The position numbers and the translations under genes are program-made. 64,000 nucleotides of DNA from Massilia polaris (GTDB lineage Bacteria > Pseudomonadota > Gammaproteobacteria > Burkholderiales > Burkholderiaceae_D), in the NCBI RefSeq assembly GCF_012927275.1, contig NZ_JABBGG010000001.1:186001-250000 (forward strand), given 5' to 3'. Below the pieces are notes generated by a model. It was not told where the DNA came from and searched no databases. It saw nothing but the letters and a program-made list of their open reading frames with translations. Of this stretch, positions 55,503 to 64,000 are shown piece by piece; positions within the stretch are counted from its first letter, which is position 1; every line of letters begins with the position of its first letter.

Positions 55503-56003
55503 ATGTCCATCACCCTGAACACACTCAAGACCGGCGACGCCAAGGATGGCGCCGGCAACGAATTCCTGGCCTTCACGCTCGGCTCGGAAGAATACGGCAT
55601 CGACATCCTGAAAGTGCAGGAAATCCGCGGCTACGAAGCGGTGACCCGCATCGCCAACGCGCCTGAATTCATCAAGGGCGTGATCAACCTGCGCGGCATC
55701 ATCATCCCGGTGGTCGACATGCGCATCAAGTTCAACCTCGGCACCCCGGTGTACGACCAGTTCACCGTCGTGATCATCCTGAACATTGGCGGACGCATCA
55801 TGGGCATGGTGGTCGACAGCGTGTCCGACGTGACGACCCTGACCCCGGACCAGGTCAAGCCGGCGCCGGAAATGGGCTCCGCCTTCAACTCCGACTACAT
55901 GATCGGCCTGGGCACGATCGACGAGCGCATGCTGATCCTGGTCGACATCGACAAGCTGATGTCGTCCAACGAGATGGGCCTGATCGAAAAACTGGCGGCA
56001 TAA
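55503..56003 (+). CDS. cheW: Chemotaxis coupling protein CheW
   Basis: This 166-residue CheW links CheA to receptors. It has EFLAFTLGSEEYGIDILKVQ, the conserved NLRGIIIPVVDMR loop and MLILVDIDKLM. Unlike the orphan at 21246, it keeps the receptor-contact NLRG. It precedes the MCP. Confidence 0.96.
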   Translation: MSITLNTLKTGDAKDGAGNEFLAFTLGSEEYGIDILKVQEIRGYEAVTRIANAPEFIKGVINLRGIIIPVVDMRIKFNLGTPVYDQFTVVIILNIGGRIMGMVVDSVSDVTTLTPDQVKPAPEMGSAFNSDYMIGLGTIDERMLILVDIDKLMSSNEMGLIEKLAA

Positions 56004-56027
56004 GATCCCCTTACAAGGAAAATAATA

Positions 56028-57755
56028 ATGAACCTGCGCGCTTTCAAGATCGGCACCCGCCTTGCGATGGGCTTCGGTAGCATCCTGCTGATCCTGGTGG
56101 CGATGCTGCTGGCGGCCACCGCCATCAATGCCCGTAACAAGGACCAGCTGATGGCGGGCCTCGACCAGGCCAACTCGAAGAACCTGCTTATCGCGACGAT
56201 GAAGAGCACGATGCTGGAAACCGGTATCGCCATGCGCAATATCGGCCTGCAGGCGAACGTCGAGCTGATGCAGAAGGAAGAAGCCCGGGTCAAGGCGCAG
56301 GACACGCGCTACGACGAGGCGCGCGGCGCGCTGGAAGCGGCCGGACTGTCGGACGGCGAGAAGGCGGTGCTGGCCGAACTGGCGGGCATCGAGGCCAAGG
56401 TCGACGCGGCATTCAAGGAAGCGTCGGCGCTGGTCATGGCGTTCGACACCGAAGGCGCCGCCAAGGTGCTGGCCGACCGCATCGACCCGCTCAACCAGCA
56501 GGCGCTGGCAGGGATGAACAAGCTGGTCGAGATGCAGCAGGCCGCCACGCGCGAATTCATCGCCAGCGCCGCGCAGAGCGACCGCCGCCTGAACATCATG
56601 CTGTTCGCGCTGGGCGCGTTGGCAGTGGCGATCGGCACCGTCGGCTCGATCCTGACGACCCGCTCGATCACCAAACCGCTGGTCAACGCGGTCGGCGTCG
56701 CCCAGAAAGTGGCGGCGGGCGAACTGACCTCGCAGGTCCACGTCGAAGGCAAGGACGAAGTCACCGACCTGCTGCAGGCGTTGAAGGACATGAACGAAAG
56801 CCTCGCGCGCACGGTCGGCGAGGTACGCACCGGCAGCGAGACGATCACCGTCGCCTCGCAGGAAATCGCATCGGGCAATGCCGACCTGTCGGCGCGCACC
56901 GAGACCCAGGCCAGCTCGCTGGAAGAGACGGCCAGCTCGATGGAAGAGCTGACCAGCACCGTCAAGCAGAACGCCGACAACGCCCGCCAGGCCAACCAGC
57001 TTGCCGTATCGGCGTCGTCGGTGGCCGTCAAGGGCGGCAGCGTGGTGGCCCAGGTGGTCGATACCATGGGCTCGATCAAGGAAAGCTCGCGCAAGATCGT
57101 CGACATTATCGGTGTCATCGACGGGATTGCGTTCCAGACCAACATCCTGGCGCTGAACGCGGCGGTGGAAGCGGCGCGCGCTGGTGAACAGGGCCGCGGT
57201 TTCGCGGTCGTGGCGGCCGAAGTGCGCAACCTGGCGCAGCGTTCGGCCGGCGCGGCCAAGGAAATCAAGGAACTGATCGGCGACTCGGTCGACAAGGTCG
57301 ATACCGGCAGCAGGCTGGTGGACGAAGCCGGCCAGACCATGGACCTGGTGGTCACGTCGATCCGCCAGGTCGCCGACATCATGGGCGAGATCACCGCGGC
57401 CACGGCGGAACAGAGCCATGGCATCGAAGAGATCAACCAGGCCATCACCCAGATGGACGAGATGACGCAACAGAACGCGGCGCTGGTCGAACAAGCGGCG
57501 GCCGCGGCCGAGAGCATGCAGGAGCAGTCGCTGCGGCTGGCCGAAGCGGTGAGCATCTTCAAGCTCAATGGCGACGACCGGCGCGCGCTGCGTGCGGCGC
57601 CAGCGCCGGTGCGTTCGGCGCCTGCGCCGGCGGCGCGCGTGGCGGCCCCGGTACGCAAAGCAGTGGCGCCGCCGCGGGTCGAGCCCTCGGTAAAAGCGGC
57701 GCCGAAGAAGGTGGCTGCTGCAGCCGTGGCGGGCGACGATTGGGAAGAGTTTTAA
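56028..57755 (+). CDS. Methyl-accepting chemotaxis protein with CheR-tether tail
   Basis: This 575-residue receptor has a first membrane helix (GFGSILLILVAMLLAATAI), a periplasmic four-helix ligand-binding domain (residues about 35-185), a second helix, HAMP, methylation helices (SSLEETASSMEELTSTVKQN) and the signalling tip (IAFQTNILALNAAVEAARAG). After a Pro/Ala linker it ends in GDDWEEF, which fits the xWxxF pentapeptide that recruits CheR and CheB. Ligand specificity is not readable. It is the only receptor in the cluster, close to Tsr in layout. Confidence 0.95.
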   Translation: MNLRAFKIGTRLAMGFGSILLILVAMLLAATAINARNKDQLMAGLDQANSKNLLIATMKSTMLETGIAMRNIGLQANVELMQKEEARVKAQDTRYDEARGALEAAGLSDGEKAVLAELAGIEAKVDAAFKEASALVMAFDTEGAAKVLADRIDPLNQQALAGMNKLVEMQQAATREFIASAAQSDRRLNIMLFALGALAVAIGTVGSILTTRSITKPLVNAVGVAQKVAAGELTSQVHVEGKDEVTDLLQALKDMNESLARTVGEVRTGSETITVASQEIASGNADLSARTETQASSLEETASSMEELTSTVKQNADNARQANQLAVSASSVAVKGGSVVAQVVDTMGSIKESSRKIVDIIGVIDGIAFQTNILALNAAVEAARAGEQGRGFAVVAAEVRNLAQRSAGAAKEIKELIGDSVDKVDTGSRLVDEAGQTMDLVVTSIRQVADIMGEITAATAEQSHGIEEINQAITQMDEMTQQNAALVEQAAAAAESMQEQSLRLAEAVSIFKLNGDDRRALRAAPAPVRSAPAPAARVAAPVRKAVAPPRVEPSVKAAPKKVAAAAVAGDDWEEF

Positions 57756-57820
57756 ACGTTAGGGTGGGCGGGCCAACCCGGCGCAAGAGCGGTCCTGTAA
57801 AAGAACATGAGGTTATTAAA

Positions 57821-58672
57821 GTGCCGCCAACAAAACCGGAAACGGTCAAAGAATTCACCTTCACGAAGAGTGACTTCGAGCGTGTCCGCGCACTGATCTA
57901 CCAGCGTGCAGGTATTTCGCTCGCTGACAGCAAGCAGGAAATGGTCTACAGCCGCCTCGCGCGGCGTCTTAGGGCGACCGGCATCGGCTCGTTCACGCGC
58001 TACCTCGACGACCTCGAGGCCGGCCACCTGGGCGAGGAGTGGCAGTCGTTCACGAATGCGCTCACCACCAACCTGACCTCGTTCTTCCGCGAGGCGCATC
58101 ACTTCCCGCTGCTGGCCGAGCATGTGAAGAAGGTGCGCGAGAAGCCGATCACGATCTGGTGTTCGGCCAGTTCAACCGGCGAGGAGCCGTACTCGATCGC
58201 GATGACCGTATGCGAAGCCTTCAACACCTTGACGCCGCCGGTGCAGATCATCGCCACCGACATCGACACGAATGTGCTGTCGGTCGGCGCCAACGGCGTG
58301 TATGCGCTCGACCGCATCGGCAAGCTGGAACCGGAGCGCCTGAAGACGTTCTTCTTGCGCGGCAAAGGCGCCCAGGAGGGCATGGTGCGGGTGCGTCCCG
58401 AGTTGCGCAACCTGGTCAGCTTCAAGCAGCTCAACCTGCTGGCCGACGGCTGGCCGCTGAACCGGCAGTTCGACGTCATCTTCTGCCGCAACGTGATGAT
58501 CTATTTTGACAAGGCGACCCAGCGCAAGATCCTGGCGCGCTTTGTACCGCTGATGAAGCCGGACGCATTGCTGTTCGCCGGCCATTCGGAGAATTTCCTG
58601 TACGTATCGGAATCCTTGAAATTGCGTGGCAAAACGGTGTATGAGCTCGACGCTCGCGCCGCTTCCCGATAG
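57821..58672 (+). CDS. cheR: Chemotaxis methyltransferase CheR
   Basis: This 283-residue SAM-dependent enzyme methylates receptor glutamates. It has an N-terminal helical domain (FTFTKSDFERVRALIYQRAG), the SAM-binding motif ITIWCSASSTGEEPYSIAM and the Asp loop IIATDIDTNVL. A GTG at 57821 with AGG nine bases before it is the best start; the longer frame would overlap the end of the MCP. It should bind the MCP tail WEEF through its beta-subdomain. Confidence 0.95.
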   Translation: MPPTKPETVKEFTFTKSDFERVRALIYQRAGISLADSKQEMVYSRLARRLRATGIGSFTRYLDDLEAGHLGEEWQSFTNALTTNLTSFFREAHHFPLLAEHVKKVREKPITIWCSASSTGEEPYSIAMTVCEAFNTLTPPVQIIATDIDTNVLSVGANGVYALDRIGKLEPERLKTFFLRGKGAQEGMVRVRPELRNLVSFKQLNLLADGWPLNRQFDVIFCRNVMIYFDKATQRKILARFVPLMKPDALLFAGHSENFLYVSESLKLRGKTVYELDARAASR

Positions 58673-58695
58673 CAGCAGTGAAATGAGAAACAATC

Positions 58696-59304
58696 ATGGC
58701 AATCGAACTGAGAGAGCAATTCGCGACTAACGTCTATTACGACAGGACGTTTGACTGCGACGCCGCGAAGATCCTTCCTGGCGAGTACTACTACACCGGC
58801 AAGGACATGCTGATCGTGACGGTGCTGGGCTCCTGCGTGTCGGCCTGCATTCGCGACCGCGTCACCGGCCTGGGCGGCATGAACCACTTCATGCTTCCGG
58901 ATGGCGGCGGCGACGTCAACAACCCGGTATCGGCCTCGATGCGTTACGGCTCCTACGCGATGGAGGTCCTGATCAACGACCTGCTCAAGTCGGGCGCGCG
59001 GCGCGAAAACCTGGAAGCCAAGGTATTCGGCGGCGGCGCCGTGCTGCGCGGCTTTACCGCGATCAACGTCGGCGAGCGGAATGCGGACTTCGTCATGAAG
59101 TTCCTCAAGACCGAGGGCATCCGCGTGCTGGCCGAAGACCTGAACGATATTTATCCGCGCAAGGTGTACTTCTTCCCGCGCACCGGCAAGGTGCTCGTCA
59201 AGAAACTGATGCAAACCCACAACGATACGCTGGCCCGCCGCGAACTCGACTACGCCAGCAGGCTCAAGGTCCAGCCCGTCGGTGGCGAGATCGACCTGTT
59301 CTAA
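58696..59304 (+). CDS. cheD: Chemoreceptor glutamine deamidase CheD
   Basis: This 202-residue protein has the CheD catalytic Cys47 ([15 protein letters not shown]) and His64 ([12 protein letters not shown]). It deamidates Gln residues of receptors to Glu, readying them for methylation. It sits between cheR and cheB. It is longer than Thermotoga CheD, with an N-terminal extension common in Proteobacteria. Confidence 0.95.
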   Translation: MAIELREQFATNVYYDRTFDCDAAKILPGEYYYTGKDMLIVTVLGSCVSACIRDRVTGLGGMNHFMLPDGGGDVNNPVSASMRYGSYAMEVLINDLLKSGARRENLEAKVFGGGAVLRGFTAINVGERNADFVMKFLKTEGIRVLAEDLNDIYPRKVYFFPRTGKVLVKKLMQTHNDTLARRELDYASRLKVQPVGGEIDLF

Positions 59305-59321
59305 TACTGAAAGCCCGCCTT

Positions 59322-60389
59322 ATGAAGATCAAGGTACTGATCGTGGACGATTCGGCGCTGATCCGCAGCGTCATGAAAGAAATTATCGGCAGCCAGCCCG
59401 ACATGGAAGTGGTCGGCGTCGCGCCCGACCCGCTGGTCGCCCGTGAGCTGATCAAGCAGACCAACCCGGACGTGCTGACCCTGGACGTGGAGATGCCGAA
59501 GATGGACGGCCTCGACTTCCTGGAGAAGCTGATGCGCCTGCGTCCGATGCCGGTGGTCATGGTATCGTCGCTGACCGAACGCGGTTCGGAAATCACGATG
59601 CGCGCGCTGGAACTGGGCGCGGTCGATTTCGTTACCAAACCCAAGATCTCGATCCAGACCGGCATGCGCGAATATACCGAACTGATCGCCGACAAGATCC
59701 GCGCGGCGGCCAAGGCGCGCATCAGCGCGCGCAGCGTGCCGACCGCCGAACGCGCCGCCGGCGCGCTGCCGGCCATCCGCAACCCGCTGACCTCGTCGGA
59801 AAAGCTGATCATCATCGGCGCCTCCACCGGCGGCACCGAAGCGATCCGCGAATTCCTGATGCAGATGCCGTCCGACTGCCCGGGCATCCTGATCGCCCAG
59901 CACATGCCGGAAGGCTTCACCTCGTCGTTCGCGCGCCGCCTCGATTCGCTGTGCAAGATCAGCGTGCGCGAAGCGGCCGGCGACGAGCGTATCCTGCCCG
60001 GCCACGCCTACATCGCGCCGGGCCACTCGCACCTGCTGCTGGGCCGTTCGGGCGCCAACTACGTCACCAGGATCGAACAGACCGACCCGGTCAACCGGCA
60101 TCGCCCGTCGGTCGACGTGCTGTTCCGCTCGGCCGCTCTGTCGGCCGGCAAGAACGCGGTCGGCGTGATCCTGACGGGCATGGGCAAGGACGGCGCCGCC
60201 GGCATGCTCGACATGAAAAATGCCGGCTCCTACAACTTCGCCCAGGACGAAGCATCCTGCGTCGTGTTCGGCATGCCGCGCGAAGCGATCGCCCTTGGCG
60301 CAACGCACGAAGTCGGTCCCTTGCATGCATTGCCGGGCATGGTCCTTAATTATCTGGCAACGCATGGCAGCCGGGCGTTGCGTGTTTGA
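59322..60389 (+). CDS. cheB: Chemotaxis methylesterase CheB
   Basis: This 355-residue protein has a receiver (phospho-Asp55 in [12 protein letters not shown]), a linker and a methylesterase domain with Ser in [11 protein letters not shown], His in [12 protein letters not shown] and Asp in [12 protein letters not shown]. It demethylates receptors when phosphorylated by CheA and opposes CheR. It is 17 bases after cheD. Confidence 0.97.
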   Translation: MKIKVLIVDDSALIRSVMKEIIGSQPDMEVVGVAPDPLVARELIKQTNPDVLTLDVEMPKMDGLDFLEKLMRLRPMPVVMVSSLTERGSEITMRALELGAVDFVTKPKISIQTGMREYTELIADKIRAAAKARISARSVPTAERAAGALPAIRNPLTSSEKLIIIGASTGGTEAIREFLMQMPSDCPGILIAQHMPEGFTSSFARRLDSLCKISVREAAGDERILPGHAYIAPGHSHLLLGRSGANYVTRIEQTDPVNRHRPSVDVLFRSAALSAGKNAVGVILTGMGKDGAAGMLDMKNAGSYNFAQDEASCVVFGMPREAIALGATHEVGPLHALPGMVLNYLATHGSRALRV

Positions 60390-60514
60390 TCCGTTTCGCT
60401 CTATTTCGCACCCAGTTTGATCGCCGTAGAGCAACAAAAATGCTATCCTTAAGGCCTGCATGCGTAGGCCGAGTGCCCATCAACAACACAGTAAGAGAAT
60501 CAACGGAGTAATTC

Positions 60515-60904
60515 ATGGCTGATCCAAAGATGAAGTTTTTAGTGGTAGACGATTTCTCGACAATGCGCCGTATCGTGCGCAACCTGTTGAAGGAACTGGG
60601 TTACGCCAATGTCGATGAGGCGGAAGACGGTGTCATGGCGCTGGCCAAGCTGCGCAGCGAGCAATTCGACTTCGTCGTTTCGGACTGGAACATGCCGAAC
60701 ATGGACGGCCTGACCATGCTGCAGAACATTCGTGCCGATCCAGCGCTGGCCAAGCTGCCTGTGCTGATGGTGACGGCTGAAGCGAAGAAAGAAAACATTA
60801 TCGCCGCCGCCCAGGCCGGCGCCAACGGCTACGTCGTCAAGCCATTCACGGCCGCGACGCTGGACGAAAAGCTGAACAAGATCTTCGAAAAGCTCGGGGC
60901 TTAA
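60515..60904 (+). CDS. cheY: Chemotaxis response regulator CheY (second copy)
   Basis: This 129-residue CheY is closest to the motor-binding form of E. coli: Asp57 in [35 protein letters not shown] and YVVKPFT. It is coupled to cheZ two bases downstream, so this pair is probably the motor-signal unit. The 125-bp gap before it contains a GGCCT/AGGCC hairpin and may hold its own promoter. Confidence 0.96.
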   Translation: MADPKMKFLVVDDFSTMRRIVRNLLKELGYANVDEAEDGVMALAKLRSEQFDFVVSDWNMPNMDGLTMLQNIRADPALAKLPVLMVTAEAKKENIIAAAQAGANGYVVKPFTAATLDEKLNKIFEKLGA

Positions 60905-60905
60905 G

Positions 60906-61571
60906 ATGGCTGAGCACAATGCCGTGAACGCGATCGACCCGATCGGCGCCGCGGAAGCCGAGGCCGGCGCGCATGACGAATTCATGAGCCGGATCGGCCA
61001 CATGACGCGCGCGCTGCACGAAAGCCTGCGCGGCCTTGGCCTCGACAAGCTGCTCGAAAAAGCCGCGTCCGATATCCCGGACGCGCGCGACCGCCTCGAT
61101 TACGTTGCCCGCCTGTCCGAACAGGCTGCTCAAAAGGTCCTGAACGCCACCGACGCAGCCGGCCCGCTGCAAGACGGCATCTGCAGCGGCGCCAGCAGCC
61201 TGACCGCATCGTGGCAGGCGCTCCTCGACGCGCCCGGCGGCGACCCTGCATGGCGCGCACTGGCCAGCCAGACCATCGCCCAGCTCGAGCAATCGAAGGC
61301 GGCCGCCCACGGCACCAAGGGTCACCTGATGGACATCATGATGGCCCAGGACTTCCAGGACCTGACCGGGCAGGTGATCACGCGCGTGACCACCATCGCC
61401 CAGAACCTGGAACAGCAACTGGTGCAGCTGCTGGTCGATTTCGCGCCGGCCGAAGTCAAGCGCGAGTTCGACAACGGCCTGATGAACGGCCCGCAAATCA
61501 ATCCGGTCGGCCAGGACGTGGTCTCCAACCAGGGCCAGGTTGACGATCTGCTGGACAGCCTCGGCTTCTAA
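60906..61571 (+). CDS. cheZ: CheY phosphatase CheZ
   Basis: This 221-residue protein has the CheZ long helix and active site, AQDFQDLTGQVITRV (Asp152 and Gln156), and a C-terminal CheY-binding tail ending DDLLDSLGF. It removes phosphate from CheY to end the tumble signal. It begins one base after the cheY stop. Confidence 0.95.
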   Translation: MAEHNAVNAIDPIGAAEAEAGAHDEFMSRIGHMTRALHESLRGLGLDKLLEKAASDIPDARDRLDYVARLSEQAAQKVLNATDAAGPLQDGICSGASSLTASWQALLDAPGGDPAWRALASQTIAQLEQSKAAAHGTKGHLMDIMMAQDFQDLTGQVITRVTTIAQNLEQQLVQLLVDFAPAEVKREFDNGLMNGPQINPVGQDVVSNQGQVDDLLDSLGF

Positions 61572-61629
61572 GCGAGTGCGGACCTGGTCTGCCTCGCTCG
61601 ACCATTAGCATCACCGGCGAACCAACACA

Positions 61630-62838
61630 ATGCATCAAACAAACTTTATTGTCCGTGAACCGCTGCTCGACCCGAAGCAGCGCGTGATCGGCTATGAACT
61701 GTCGTGGCAGCACCATGACGGGGACACACCCAGCGAAGCCGAACTCGAATCGCTGATCGGCTTCGTGGCCGAACATGTCAACGACGAAGACGACGGCTGG
61801 CTGCTGCGCGACAAAGTCCTGTTCCTCGACGCCGTGCCCGGCATGCTGTCGACCGACGCGCTGCACCGCATGCCGCCGGAACGCACGGTGCTGACCCTGA
61901 AGGCATCCGACCTGGCCGACCGCGACACGCTCGCGGCCGTGCAAGGCCTGCGCGCGGGCGGCGTCGGGATCTCGCTGCGCGACGGCGACCTGCTCAACAT
62001 CGGCAGCACGATCGCCCGCAGCGCCTCGTATATCGAAGTACGCTTCTCGGGCGCCGACGTGGCGGCGCAAGCGCGCACCTACGCCGCGCTGAAGCAGGCA
62101 TCGGTGGGAATGGTAGGCCGTCCGGTCACCACCTGGGCCGACTTCGACGCCTGCGCCGCGCTCGGCCTCGACGCCTTCGTCGGCAAGCTGCACCTGACGC
62201 CGCGTCCCGGCATCCCGGTCAAGGGCATGAACCCGGCCCAGGCCATCATCCTGCAGCTGATGCAGATGGTGCAGAACAACGAAGACATCCCGAAGATCGA
62301 AGGCGTGCTCAAGCGCGACCCTGCGCTCTCGTACAAGCTGCTTCGCTTCATCAACACGGCGGGATTTGGGGCCGGGCGCGACATCCAGTCGCTGCGCCAG
62401 GCCATTTCGATGCTCGGCTACGCGCCGCTGTACCGCTGGCTGACCTTGCTGCTGGCGACGGCGAGCACCAGTGGCTACTCGCCGGTGCTGATGGAAACGG
62501 CGGTCGTGCGCGGGCGTTTGGCCGAACTGCTCGGACAAAAGATCCTGCCGCGAGGAGAGGGGGAGAACCTGTTCGTCTGCGGCATGTTCTCGCTGCTCGA
62601 CCGGCTGCTGGGGCTGCCGATGAAAGAAGTGCTGGACACCATCCAGCTGCCGGACGAAGTCGTGCGCGCGCTGCTGACGCGTGGCGGCATATACGGCCCG
62701 TACCTGGCGCTGGCCGAAGCCTGCGAGCTGAACTCGAACCTGGTGTCGTCGCTGGCCTCATCGCTGAACATCAGCCCCGAGGAAGTCAACAAGATGCACC
62801 TGCAGGCCTTGGCCTGGGCACAGAACGTCACTGCCTGA
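61630..62838 (+). CDS. EAL-like/HDOD domain protein
   Basis: This 402-residue cytoplasmic protein starts with a degenerate EAL-type domain (NFIVREPLLDPKQRVIGYEL; the catalytic EAL motif is absent) and ends with an HDOD domain (IPKIEGVLKRDPALSYKLLR, then QAISMLGYAPLYRWLTLLLA). Such YuxH-type proteins act in regulation, and loss of the EAL residues suggests it senses or binds rather than cuts cyclic di-GMP. It lies 58 bases after cheZ and may be cotranscribed with it. Its role in motility is inferred from position. Confidence 0.85.
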   Translation: MHQTNFIVREPLLDPKQRVIGYELSWQHHDGDTPSEAELESLIGFVAEHVNDEDDGWLLRDKVLFLDAVPGMLSTDALHRMPPERTVLTLKASDLADRDTLAAVQGLRAGGVGISLRDGDLLNIGSTIARSASYIEVRFSGADVAAQARTYAALKQASVGMVGRPVTTWADFDACAALGLDAFVGKLHLTPRPGIPVKGMNPAQAIILQLMQMVQNNEDIPKIEGVLKRDPALSYKLLRFINTAGFGAGRDIQSLRQAISMLGYAPLYRWLTLLLATASTSGYSPVLMETAVVRGRLAELLGQKILPRGEGENLFVCGMFSLLDRLLGLPMKEVLDTIQLPDEVVRALLTRGGIYGPYLALAEACELNSNLVSSLASSLNISPEEVNKMHLQALAWAQNVTA

Positions 62839-62867
62839 CACCGTTCCAGTTTCGAATTTCCTTGCAT

Positions 62868-62935
62868 AAAACTTCGGGGTCCGTCCCCGGGGACAGACCC
62901 CGGGGTCTGTCCCCGGGGACGGACCCCGAAGTTTT
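62868..62935. repeat. 68-bp perfect palindrome (dispersed G/C repeat, copy 2)
   Basis: Two 34-base halves are exact reverse complements with no loop; the left half starts AAAACTTCGGGGTCCG and the centre is CCCC|GGGG between 62901 and 62902. It starts with AAAA and ends with TTTT, so it can work as a terminator in both directions between converging genes. It shares modules with the copy at 27851-27895. Confidence 0.9.
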
Positions 62936-62950
62936 GGAACTTAGCTTGGC

Positions 62951-63796
<846 letters not shown>

Positions 63797-63826
63797 CTAA
63801 TCCTAAAAGCAGTAATGGGTGCGGCC

Positions 63827-64000
63827 TTACGCCGGCGAGTATGCCAGCCGCACATAGATCGGTGCGAACGGTTCGGCCTGGGTGATTTCAATCAGCGTTT
63901 CCTTGGCCAGTTCGAGCATGGCGACGAAGTGCACGACCACGATCGGGACGCTGCCTTGTCCGTCGAACAGGTCGGCGAACTCGACAAACCGGGCCGATTG
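63827..64000 (-). CDS. scpA: Segregation and condensation protein ScpA, C-terminal part
   Basis: Only the last 57 codons lie in the window; the start is beyond base 64000. The visible sequence (VVVHFVAMLELAKETLIEIT, then QAEPFAPIYV) matches the C-terminal winged-helix of ScpA, the kleisin that joins SMC and ScpB in chromosome condensation. It is upstream of panC in the same direction, as in other Burkholderiales. Confidence 0.75.
   Translation of the reverse strand, partial: QSARFVEFADLFDGQGSVPIVVVHFVAMLELAKETLIEITQAEPFAPIYVRLAYSPA

Overview
The window looks like chromosomal DNA of a high-GC betaproteobacterium, most likely Oxalobacteraceae (Massilia/Duganella/Janthinobacterium type). This is inferred from gene content and order: flhDC followed by mot and che genes, a dap cluster with an embedded pilU, kynA-kynU, and panC next to scpA. 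Coding density is high. I see no tRNA, rRNA, CRISPR array or intact transposon. The only mobile-element trace is a hairpin-rich relic near 20.65-20.96 kb.

Layout. 0-2.4 kb: the end of an S46 peptidase faces a signal-peptide S9 peptidase broken by two single-base frameshifts. 2.5-6.1 kb: a PnuC-family transporter and a NadR-like kinase face a TonB-dependent receptor that has a clear TPP riboswitch, which suggests a thiamine-scavenging module. 6.1-14.6 kb: single metabolic and stress genes (Fe-alcohol dehydrogenase, SRPBCC protein, GST, MFS pump with divergent LysR, thioredoxin-like protein, RidA overlapping a PLP dehydratase). 14.7-21.7 kb: an OmpR/EnvZ pair, a DUF342 (FapA-family) protein, topoisomerase IB and an orphan CheW. 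21.8-30 kb: ABC-F, prmB, dapE, an ArsC-like gene, pilU, dapD and dapC on the minus strand. 30-38.6 kb: a diguanylate cyclase, an aminotransferase, RidA, a DMT transporter with a divergent MocR regulator, htpG and a small hydrolase.

38.6-45.2 kb is the most distinctive region: a minus-strand operon of five exported proteins. They are a 620-residue glycine-rich, silk-like protein, a 139-residue protein, a stand-alone C39 cysteine peptidase, a 158-residue protein and a beta-barrel outer-membrane protein with an N-terminal coiled coil. The C39 peptidase-small protein-barrel order matches fapD-E-F of the Pseudomonas functional-amyloid system. Three of the secreted proteins share a short motif. A consensus sigma-54 promoter precedes the operon, and the next gene upstream is a sigma-54 activator. 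I read this as a Fap-related surface-fibre system whose main subunit carries a large glycine-rich domain.

45.7-47.8 kb holds kynA and kynU. 48-61.6 kb is the motility and chemotaxis region: three sigma-28-like boxes spaced about 90 bp apart, flhDC, a membrane methyltransferase, motAB, a CheZ-like protein, cheY, cheA, cheW, an MCP with a C-terminal CheR-tether pentapeptide, cheR, cheD, cheB, a second cheY and cheZ. It is followed by an EAL/HDOD protein, a 68-bp perfect palindrome, panC and the end of scpA. A G/C-rich palindromic repeat family occurs both here and next to dapD.
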